Part shown: piece after piece, positions 24,195 to 34,125 of the stretch
Position numbering within the stretch: the first letter of the stretch is position 1
Layout: each line of letters starts with the position of its first letter
Source of the DNA: Candidatus Nitrosymbiomonas proteolyticus
Lineage (GTDB): Bacteria; Armatimonadota; Fimbriimonadia; Fimbriimonadales; Fimbriimonadaceae
Direction: 5' to 3'
Assembly: GCA_017347465.1 (NCBI GenBank)
Contig: AP021858.1
Location: 620,001 to 684,000 of the forward strand
DNA: 64,000 bases
The notes under the pieces: model-generated
What the model saw: only the letters and a program-made list of their open reading frames with translations
What the model was told of the DNA's origin: nothing
The model's database searches: none
Position numbers and translations under genes: made by a program

Positions 24195-25241
24195 ATGATC
24201 GTTTTGATGCAGTTCGACGCGACGGCGGATCAAGCAGAAGCCGTCGCTCAGGCGATTCGCGAGTTCAAGCTGGATGCACTGATCCTTCCGGGCGCGCAGA
24301 CGGCGATCGGCATCCCCAGCGCCATCCCTCAGGAGTTGAGGGAGTCCCTCGCCTCCGCGCTGGGCAGCCTTCCAGGTGTCAGCAAGGTCACCCATGTCAG
24401 CCGCCCGTACAAGCTCGCATCGCTGGAGTGGCGAAAGGAACCTACCGTCTTTCAGGTCCGGGATGTGACCCTTGGCCGCGGCCATTTCGCTACGATCGGA
24501 GGACCGTGTTCGATCGAGTCGTACGAGCAACTCCTCGACGCGGCGCAGATCGTCAAGGACGCGGGCGCGGAGATTCTCCGGGGCGGCGCGTTCAAGCCCA
24601 GAACCTCTCCATATTCGTTTCAGGGCCTGGCTGAAGAGGGTCTGAAGATCATGAAGGCGGTCGGCGAGGAGACCGGGCTTCTGACGATCACCGAGGTGAT
24701 GAGCGCCGAAATGGTCAGCGTGGTGGGAGAGCACGTCGATATCCTGCAAATTGGGGCGCGGTCCATGCAGAACTTCCCGCTGCTGATCGAAGCCGGTAGG
24801 AGCGGCAAGCCCGTCTTTTTGAAGAGAGCGCCGTCGGCGACGATCGACGAGTTTCTGTTAGCAGCGGAGTACATCCTCAATCAAGGCAACTCCCGGTTGA
24901 TGCTCTGTGAACGAGGGATCGTCCCCTTGGACCGGGACTACACGCGGAACACCCTCGACCTGGCTTCCGTCCAAGTCCTTCACGATTTCAGCCACTTGCC
25001 GGTTTTCGTCGATCCTTCGCACGGCACGGGCGTCGCGCGATACGTGTCAGCGATGGCGATTGCAGCCGTTTGCGCCGGCGCGGACGGTCTGATGGTCGAG
25101 ATGCACCCGAACCCCAAAGCTGCCCTCAGCGATGGTTCGCAAGCCCTCACCCCGGCGTTGTTCCGCGAGTTGATGGACCACATCCGGCAAGTTCGGTCGA
25201 TTCTGGAGAGCTGGGACGCCGCAGGATCGCTTTCTCCCTAA
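24195..25241 (+). CDS. aroF: 3-deoxy-7-phosphoheptulonate synthase (DAHP synthase, type I-beta)
   Basis: This enzyme condenses phosphoenolpyruvate and erythrose-4-phosphate, the first step of aromatic amino-acid synthesis. Residues 1-70 are the small N-terminal regulatory (ferredoxin-like) domain of Thermotoga-type enzymes. The barrel follows with IGGPCSIES, LRGGAFKPRTSPYSFQG (KPRTSP substrate site), QIGARSMQNF, FLKRAPSATIDEF, MLCERGI and VDPSHGTG, whose residues bind metal and substrate. Length 348 is typical. The N-terminal domain mediates allosteric feedback in Thermotoga enzymes, so inhibition by an aromatic amino acid is likely here but not proven. The gene stands alone between a lipoprotein gene and a convergent exported-protein gene. 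Confidence 0.95.
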   Translation: MIVLMQFDATADQAEAVAQAIREFKLDALILPGAQTAIGIPSAIPQELRESLASALGSLPGVSKVTHVSRPYKLASLEWRKEPTVFQVRDVTLGRGHFATIGGPCSIESYEQLLDAAQIVKDAGAEILRGGAFKPRTSPYSFQGLAEEGLKIMKAVGEETGLLTITEVMSAEMVSVVGEHVDILQIGARSMQNFPLLIEAGRSGKPVFLKRAPSATIDEFLLAAEYILNQGNSRLMLCERGIVPLDRDYTRNTLDLASVQVLHDFSHLPVFVDPSHGTGVARYVSAMAIAAVCAGADGLMVEMHPNPKAALSDGSQALTPALFRELMDHIRQVRSILESWDAAGSLSP

Positions 25242-25296
25242 CGCAATCGGGCCAGCCCAACGGCCAGCCCGGTTCTAGCTTTGCTCTCGATCGAGG

Positions 25297-25731
25297 TCAG
25301 AGCTTGATGTCTACAATGCCGCTCACTCCCACGTGCTCGACGGCTCGGATGTCCTTCAGGACGTCCTTGCTGGAGACTGGAATGAGGGCCTTCATGCGGA
25401 GTTCGCGTCCCAAGAGTTGGGCTTCGGGTTGCGCTACGGCCACAACCTTATCGACTTGATGGGGCGGTCCCATAACTTGCGCCGCACCGACGGCGGTCGA
25501 GGAGTTGATTCCGACGGAGAGGATCGGCACCACTTTGGTTTTGACTTCCCAAGTGTCTTGCCGGCCCCACAGCTTGTTGATGCCTTCGTTCATCTGCTTG
25601 CCCATAGCGTTGACGATCGCCACGACACCTCCAAGCTTGAGGAGCTTGTCCAACTGCGGCGCGCCGATCGCGGCAAGCGCAAGAACAGCGGCCATCACGA
25701 ACGAAATCTTTCTCAGCCCAAGTTTCTTCAT
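25297..25731 (-). CDS. small exported protein, function unknown
   Basis: A 144-residue protein starting MKKLGLRKISFVMAAVLALAAIGA, a signal peptide or membrane anchor. The body (KLGGVVAIVNAMGKQMNEGINKLWG, VPILSVGINSSTAVGAAQVMGP, VDKVVAVAQPEAQLLGRELRMKALIP) is well structured and beta/alpha in pattern but matches no family I can name. It lies 157 bases downstream of the SLH-porin gene and its terminator, so it probably has its own promoter there. It converges with DAHP synthase. Confidence 0.68.
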   Translation of the reverse strand: MKKLGLRKISFVMAAVLALAAIGAPQLDKLLKLGGVVAIVNAMGKQMNEGINKLWGRQDTWEVKTKVVPILSVGINSSTAVGAAQVMGPPHQVDKVVAVAQPEAQLLGRELRMKALIPVSSKDVLKDIRAVEHVGVSGIVDIKL

Positions 25732-25829
25732 TGATTCACCTCATACGATTCGGTCTTCATTGGACGCCCCGAAGCCTCAATGAGGTCGGGTCGTTAGGTC
25801 GAACAACCTAATCGTACCAAGTTTGGAAA

Positions 25830-25865
25830 GAAAAAACGGGACCCCGTGCGTTGGCACGGAGCCCC
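25830..25865 (-). terminator. intrinsic terminator after the SLH-porin gene
   Basis: On the minus strand GGGGCTCCGTGC pairs with GCACGGGGTCCC around CAAC (12 pairs with two G-T), followed by GTTTTTT. It begins 24 bases after the stop at 25889. Confidence 0.9.
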
Positions 25866-25888
25866 GATTGCGTTTCGGATACCGGAAC

Positions 25889-27928
25889 TTAGAACCGGAA
25901 GCCGACTTGCGAGGTGAAGAGACCACCGGTCGCGCGCGTTGCGGACGAACCGAACGGCGTGAATCCGGAGACTCCCTTCGAGTCGTAGTCGCTCATCTCC
26001 CAGTTGAAGCCCCACCAGGCGTTCTCGCCCAATCGGTACTTCGCACCGATCCAGTACCAGCGCTCTTCCGGCTTGCCGCCAGAGAAGCTGGTTCGGGAAG
26101 CAAGGTCCCAATCGACGAACTCGGCGCCCGCATGGACGTTCCACGCGTCGTTGAGCTTGTACATGACCTTACCGGAGATGTGGCGCAACTCATCGCTCTC
26201 AGTCATACCGCTCACACCGCCGAGGGTCGTGCCGGTACCTTCATAGATACCCACGCCGACCTTTGCGGCCAAGCGGTCGCTGAAGTCGAAGCTGACTCCA
26301 CCGTTGAAGCCCTTGATGTTCGTCGGGTTCTGCCAGATGCCGATCCTGCCCCAGTCGCCCGGAGCATAGAACTGCGGCTCGATCTCGCGGTAGCCCGCGT
26401 AGAACGAAGCGTTCCCGGTGTTGAACTTAATGCCGGCCCACCAAGCGGTGTTGTCTTTGTCGACGACCGAAGAGTCGTTGTAGTTGAGGTTGGTCTGCGA
26501 GAAGCCGCCGCTGAGCGACAGGTTGTCGTTCAGGTCGAACATGGCCTCACCGCCGAACACGATCGCGCGATTGATGGCCATCAGCGGCGAAGAGCTGAGG
26601 ACCGTGGTCGCGTTCTGATCGAGGATCAGGTAGTTGAGGTTGATCTTCCCGCGCTCCATCAACGGAATGCCGACGCTCGCACCGAGGTGCTGGTCGACCA
26701 TGATTCCGGTGTGGAAACCGTAACCCCGGGGGCGCTCGGTGATTCCGCTGGTCTCAGGGTCCCAAAGGTGGCCATATTGACCGGCGAACATCGGGTTGAG
26801 TTCGACTCCATTGGTTGAGAGCCTGTTGCTTTGGCGTCCGCCAAAGATGTCGAGGTTCACATTGCCAAAGTTGAAGTCGAAGTTCGCGCCGTCGAAGTAC
26901 CACTTTCCGTCGTCCCAGTACTGCGACCAGTAGTACGGCGTGGTGTCCGGGCGGCGGAAGAAGTACCCGCCGAGCTTCTTGCCTTGTCGTCCAATCGTCG
27001 CGTTGAAGTCCTGACCCAGGAAGCTGGTGTTGAACTTCACGTTGAGCTCTTGGAAGTAGACGTCGGTCGAGGGCTCGCCGTAGGGGATTCCCGAAGGAAT
27101 CGCCGAAAGGTCGCCGAATGCGAACTCGGTGTTGAAAGCGGAGCTCAAGTAGGAGCTGCCTCCGAACAGGTTGTGCACGGCGAGCACGGCGTTGAGCTTG
27201 GGACCGTCTTCGTCGTTGTTGGTGATCTTGAAGGTGCCCTCGTGGTACATCGAGAGGTCTTCGGTCATTCCGGCCGGACCAAAGCTACCGTCGCGGCTGA
27301 CGCCGGTCGGGCGGCCCGATCGATCGATACCGAATCGGCCATCTTCGCTGTAACCCGCGAACACCGCGAGGTTCACGTCGCCCGTGATCGAAATGGGCAT
27401 CTTGCGCCCTTCGAGCTTGGAGACGCGATCGGCGAGTTCGCTGAGGCCCCGCTTCATGGCTTCGATGTCGACGCCCATCGATGCGAGTTCTCGCTCGAAC
27501 GTCGACGCCATGCGCTTCAGGCTGGCGATGTCGTCGCCCCAAGACTTCATGCCGTTGATGCTGGTCTGCAAAGCAGCCATCGCATCGCGGACGGCCTGAA
27601 GTTCGGCCTTGGTGGCGAACCCTTCGGTGGTCATGCCATCGACTTTGCGAGACAGAGCGTCGTGCTGCTGCTCGAGTCCGTCGACGAGATTGCGAAGGTG
27701 CATGTACGTGGCATGCACGGCGACTGCGAGCTCGTAGCGGCTAGCCGGGCGGCTGCCGCGGAAGAGCCCGTCCGGATAACCGACCAAGAGGCCGGCTCGC
27801 TTCATGTTCGCCAGCGCCTCGTAGGCCCAATGGTTATCTGGAGTGTCGGGGAAGGCATCCTGCGAGAACGCAGGAGCCGCCATTGCGCCGAGCACTGCGC
27901 TCAACGCATAGGTAAGCGTTCGCTTCAT
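25889..27928 (-). CDS. SLH-domain outer-membrane porin
   Basis: A 679-residue exported protein. After a signal peptide (cut near residue 22) come one S-layer homology domain (FPDTPDNHWAYEALANMKRAGLLVGYPDG...ASRYELAVAVH, residues about 27-75) and a coiled coil (to about 170). A large beta-rich C-terminal region ends in VGFRF, a typical barrel terminus with a final Phe. This SLH, coiled coil and barrel order is that of the SlpA/Omp-alpha-beta type proteins of Deinococcus-Thermus, Negativicutes and cyanobacteria, in which the SLH domain grips peptidoglycan and tethers the outer membrane. GAAGGAACA precedes the ATG. A strong terminator follows, so it is monocistronic and probably abundant. Confidence 0.88.
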   Translation of the reverse strand: MKRTLTYALSAVLGAMAAPAFSQDAFPDTPDNHWAYEALANMKRAGLLVGYPDGLFRGSRPASRYELAVAVHATYMHLRNLVDGLEQQHDALSRKVDGMTTEGFATKAELQAVRDAMAALQTSINGMKSWGDDIASLKRMASTFERELASMGVDIEAMKRGLSELADRVSKLEGRKMPISITGDVNLAVFAGYSEDGRFGIDRSGRPTGVSRDGSFGPAGMTEDLSMYHEGTFKITNNDEDGPKLNAVLAVHNLFGGSSYLSSAFNTEFAFGDLSAIPSGIPYGEPSTDVYFQELNVKFNTSFLGQDFNATIGRQGKKLGGYFFRRPDTTPYYWSQYWDDGKWYFDGANFDFNFGNVNLDIFGGRQSNRLSTNGVELNPMFAGQYGHLWDPETSGITERPRGYGFHTGIMVDQHLGASVGIPLMERGKINLNYLILDQNATTVLSSSPLMAINRAIVFGGEAMFDLNDNLSLSGGFSQTNLNYNDSSVVDKDNTAWWAGIKFNTGNASFYAGYREIEPQFYAPGDWGRIGIWQNPTNIKGFNGGVSFDFSDRLAAKVGVGIYEGTGTTLGGVSGMTESDELRHISGKVMYKLNDAWNVHAGAEFVDWDLASRTSFSGGKPEERWYWIGAKYRLGENAWWGFNWEMSDYDSKGVSGFTPFGSSATRATGGLFTSQVGFRF

Positions 27929-30457
<2,529 letters not shown>

Positions 30458-30478
30458 GTCGCTCCAAATCAAGGTATC

Positions 30479-32152
30479 TTGTCACGCGTGAGGGTCCTTG
30501 CTGCTTGGGCGCTGGTGTGCGTTGCGTCGTGGGCAGTCGCGGAGCGCATCCTGCTCATTCCCCTCGATAGCCGTCCCGCCGCGGGCCACTTCGCGCAGAT
30601 GATCGGCCGGATGGCAAGTGTCGAAGTTACCCTGCCGCCGATCGAGCACTTGGGACGCTTCACCGATCCCGGCAATCCAGAGAGGATCATCGAATGGCTT
30701 CGCGACGAGGATTACTCGGATGTTCTCGCCGTCATCGTCAGCACGGACATGGTCGCTTTCGGCGGGTTGATCGAAAGCCGCGTCGACTCCGTGCCGTATG
30801 AGACCGCGGCGTACCGGATGAAGAGGGTGGGGTTCATCCGGCAACGGCACCCCCAGGTTCCTTTTTACGCATTCTCGGCCATTATGCGAATCCAGCCGAC
30901 CGCGACCCTCGCCAACGCCTCGTGGAGGATGCAGCTCAGCAAGTACGTCGAGCTGCAGGATCGCTACCGACGAACCCAGCGCAGCGAGTACGCGCAGAGC
31001 ATGAGAAACCTCTTGGCGCGGGTTCCCCCGGTCGAACTCAACCGGTACGAGCGCACCAGGGCGAGGAACCACAGCCTCCAGCTTCACCTGCTGCAAATGG
31101 TGAAGGACTCGCTGTTCGACTACGTGATTTTGGGGCAGGACGACGCGCAGCCCTATGGACCTCACATCCCCGACCAAGAGGCGCTCAGGCGACGGATCGC
31201 CCAATTGGGAGTCGCTTCAAGGGTCTACATCTGTGAAGGGATCGATCAGCATTCGAACGTCTTGGTGAGTCGGGCCTTACTGAGAGCGCATGACTGGATG
31301 CCCCGCGTTCGGGTGGCTTTCTCGGACGATGCCGGGCGGCGCAAAATCGCGAGCTACGAGTCAAAGAACGTCGAGTTGAGCCTCCAGGACCAACTCCTTG
31401 CGAGCGGAGCCAGGCCCGTCTTCAGGGACGGCGACCACGATTACTCGCTCTTCCTCAACGTGCCGGACCCGCGCGATCCGCTGTTCGAGGGCTTCTTGCA
31501 GGTGCTGATTCAAGATATCGAACAGGGGTTTCCCATCGCCGTCGCCGACATCAACCTCGCCAAGAACGGCACGGGCGACCCTCGGCTCTTCCAGGCGCTT
31601 TGGGAGAACCACCGGATGCAGCGGATGCTCTCTTATGCGGGCTGGAACACGGCCGGCAACACGATGGGGACGGCCATCCCAGCCGCCAACGTTTATCTCC
31701 TCGCTCGAAAGATCGGCGTCGATCCTCTCCAGCGAGAACTCGCGCTCAGGGAGTTCATCCTGCATCGGTTCGTGAACGATTTCGCCTATCACTCGTTCAC
31801 TCGGCCCAAAGCGTACGAACTGATCGACTCGATGTCCCGCGCCAGCCGTGAAGAAACCTACGGCGCCGAGTTCGAACGGGTCAACACGCTCGTGCAGGTC
31901 GATCTGGCCGGATACCTCGACCGGTACTTCCGCGAGCAGTTCCTCGGCCAAAAGTTCTTTGCGGGCACCGAGCAGTACGAAATCACGAGCTTGAACGACG
32001 TGAGAATCGAGCTTCCGTGGCCGAGGGCGTATGAGGTGCGGCTGCAGTTTTGGATTGGGACTTCGTCCGTCTCCCAATTGGAACCCGCTAATAGGGCAAG
32101 TGGGATACCGCCTTCGCAATCAGGGCGAGCGAGATACTTGCCATCGCCGTGA
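30479..32152 (+). CDS. DUF4127 family exported protein
   Basis: A 557-residue protein with a signal peptide (VRVLAAWALVCVASWAVA) and DUF4127 hallmarks: ILLIPLDSRPA at the mature N-terminus, STDMVAFGGLIESR, YVILGQDDAQPYGPH, ICEGIDQHSNVLVSR, VADINLAKNGTGD and YAGWNTAGNTMGTAIP. The family is uncharacterised; the DSRP...D...GG...D-D pattern suggests a hydrolase. The start may be TTG at 30479 or GTG at 30488. The 3' end overlaps the convergent transporter-like gene by 65 bases; both C-termini look genuine. Confidence 0.88.
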   Translation: MSRVRVLAAWALVCVASWAVAERILLIPLDSRPAAGHFAQMIGRMASVEVTLPPIEHLGRFTDPGNPERIIEWLRDEDYSDVLAVIVSTDMVAFGGLIESRVDSVPYETAAYRMKRVGFIRQRHPQVPFYAFSAIMRIQPTATLANASWRMQLSKYVELQDRYRRTQRSEYAQSMRNLLARVPPVELNRYERTRARNHSLQLHLLQMVKDSLFDYVILGQDDAQPYGPHIPDQEALRRRIAQLGVASRVYICEGIDQHSNVLVSRALLRAHDWMPRVRVAFSDDAGRRKIASYESKNVELSLQDQLLASGARPVFRDGDHDYSLFLNVPDPRDPLFEGFLQVLIQDIEQGFPIAVADINLAKNGTGDPRLFQALWENHRMQRMLSYAGWNTAGNTMGTAIPAANVYLLARKIGVDPLQRELALREFILHRFVNDFAYHSFTRPKAYELIDSMSRASREETYGAEFERVNTLVQVDLAGYLDRYFREQFLGQKFFAGTEQYEITSLNDVRIELPWPRAYEVRLQFWIGTSSVSQLEPANRASGIPPSQSGRARYLPSP

Positions 32153-34070
32153 GGCCCGTTCCGCAACTGAATCCGGCCAGCAGCACGGGCGCGTACTGCC
32201 GCCACTCCGATTGGCCGTACCGTTTTTCCATCACCCTTTTGCCAAAGACCGCCCCCACCAATTGGGGGATGGTGTTGGCGGGAAACAGCCCCAACCCGCC
32301 CGCGAAGCCGTAGAAGAACAGCATCGGCAGCTTCAGGAGTGAGAACAACCCATAAAGCCCCAATCCGCCCGCCGTGCCCAAGGCGATGTAGTCGAACCGG
32401 ATCGCGCGAAGGAACCAGCTCGTGTCCCCCCCTTCACGCGGAAGGTTGACTTGCTGAATGGCCGACTGGAGAGTCGCCTCGACCGGCCAGAACTTCTGCG
32501 CGAAGGGAAACTGGGTCGAAGGAACTTGGCTGGAGTGCCAAAAGAAGCTCCAAAACGCGAAACTTGCGACCAGCACGACGGGAAACATGAACGCCTCCGC
32601 GCGGAGGACGCTCGTGAACCTCGTTCCCGTAAGCTCGACCTCGCGGAATCTCTGGGCGGCCCACCCGTGGTCATAAAGCGGAAGCGGAGCGTACCAGGCG
32701 TCCACGCGTTGGTAGCCTGAGGCGATGACGGAGGCCTCTCGCAAGTAAGGAAACGAAACGCCTCGGCCTGTGAGCCCGTGCATTCGCGCAGAAATGTAAC
32801 TGTTGAGCGGGCTCCACAGAAACCCGAACCCGAGCAGAAGCCACGAAGGAAACCCCGGAATCAACCACCGGCACAGAAGCACCAGCAACCCGGTGGAAAG
32901 CGCCCAAGCGCAAACGGCGATCCAGAGGGGAATGTCGCCTCTTCCTGTGGGCGGCGCAAGGCTGAACTGCCGTTCGATGCGGTACTTCCTCGCCTGCGCG
33001 ACCGCTTTTGCGACCAATGCGATCCCGAGAATGCCCACAGAGACGTTCACTCCGATCCCGATGGAAAGCCAGAAGTCCATGTCGGCCGCCAACTTGGTCA
33101 TGAACGCATCCGAACCGAACCGGTAGCTCGGTAAGAGGCCAGCATGAAACAGGATCGGGTTCAACACGATCATCGCCAGGACGCTTGCGACGGTCGCCCC
33201 CAAAACGATCTCGAACGGAAGCACGAATCCGACCAGCACGTTGCCCAAGCTGAAGCTGATGCCGACGATGGCCGCCGGCAAGAGGTTTTCGATCCCGACC
33301 GTATAGTCGGCAAACGGGATCGGAAGCGCCTGCACGGGATGGCCGAGAAGGACCCCCGTGATCACCGGAAGGGCGATGTAGACCAGTCCGAACAGCATCC
33401 CAACGATTGCCCCGGTTGAAAAAACCCTCCACCGCCAGCCTTCTTGGCCTGCTTCCGCAAGCGCGGTCGCGCCCGATGCGGCCACAGGCGCATAGGGAAA
33501 CGGGAGCCGCTCGACGTCGCTGGTCACCCGAAAAAGCCCATACCCCATGCTCATCCAACCCAATCGGCCACAGGCCTCCGTCGCCACGAGGAGAAGCAAA
33601 GGGGTCCACCAAGCGGGATGCCAAAGCTGCCGCTCGACAACCGCCGCCGACTCAGGACCCGGAACGGCCCAGCTAGGGATTTGGGAGGCGATGGGAGCAG
33701 CGGACTCCGATTGAACGAAGTACGCGTTCCAAATCAACCCAGAAAGGGGGCCGCCATAGAGTCCACGGTTCACGTTGATGGCTGAAGTCAGGCCCGCAGC
33801 CATGTAAAAAAGGATGTAGATTTCCTGCCGCCGGAGCGAGTGGAAGCTCCTTCGCGCAACTTCGGCAAACAGCACGATCGTGACCCACTCCGCAGCTTCG
33901 CCGATTCCATAACCGGCGACCAACCCCAGGTAGATCCCGCCCGGCAGCATGAAGAGCGCAATGAAGAGCCCTCCAAGAACCGTCCGCAAGGTGAACCCCT
34001 CTTGGAACTCCTGAGGGGCGAGCGGCTCGTCGGCCCTCGTTTCCGGCTGCGGGGAGTCGGCGTGCGCCAT
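32088..34070 (-). CDS. OPT/DUF6785-like polytopic membrane protein
   Basis: A 660-residue protein with about 15 hydrophobic segments. LRTVLGGLFIALFMLPGGIYLGLVAGYGIGEAAEWVTI near the start resembles oligopeptide-transporter-like proteins, and the size and layout match the gene at 7242. The substrate is unknown. GGAGG lies four bases before the chosen ATG; the frame runs on upstream without signal. It follows the YncE/phosphoesterase gene by about 55 bases and is probably cotranscribed with it. Its 3' end runs 65 bases into the convergent DUF4127 gene. Confidence 0.72.
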   Translation of the reverse strand: MAHADSPQPETRADEPLAPQEFQEGFTLRTVLGGLFIALFMLPGGIYLGLVAGYGIGEAAEWVTIVLFAEVARRSFHSLRRQEIYILFYMAAGLTSAINVNRGLYGGPLSGLIWNAYFVQSESAAPIASQIPSWAVPGPESAAVVERQLWHPAWWTPLLLLVATEACGRLGWMSMGYGLFRVTSDVERLPFPYAPVAASGATALAEAGQEGWRWRVFSTGAIVGMLFGLVYIALPVITGVLLGHPVQALPIPFADYTVGIENLLPAAIVGISFSLGNVLVGFVLPFEIVLGATVASVLAMIVLNPILFHAGLLPSYRFGSDAFMTKLAADMDFWLSIGIGVNVSVGILGIALVAKAVAQARKYRIERQFSLAPPTGRGDIPLWIAVCAWALSTGLLVLLCRWLIPGFPSWLLLGFGFLWSPLNSYISARMHGLTGRGVSFPYLREASVIASGYQRVDAWYAPLPLYDHGWAAQRFREVELTGTRFTSVLRAEAFMFPVVLVASFAFWSFFWHSSQVPSTQFPFAQKFWPVEATLQSAIQQVNLPREGGDTSWFLRAIRFDYIALGTAGGLGLYGLFSLLKLPMLFFYGFAGGLGLFPANTIPQLVGAVFGKRVMEKRYGQSEWRQYAPVLLAGFSCGTGLTAMASISLALIAKAVSHLPY

Positions 34071-34125
34071 CGATCCTCCGATTCGAGATCGCCTGGGCCG
34101 AGTCCTTCGAGGGGAAACGAGTTCG

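Noticed and set aside
25242-25296. GC-rich inverted elements between the convergent DAHP synthase and exported-protein genes
   Set aside because: GGCC and GGGC/GCCC matches are short, with no T tract on either strand, so no terminator was called.
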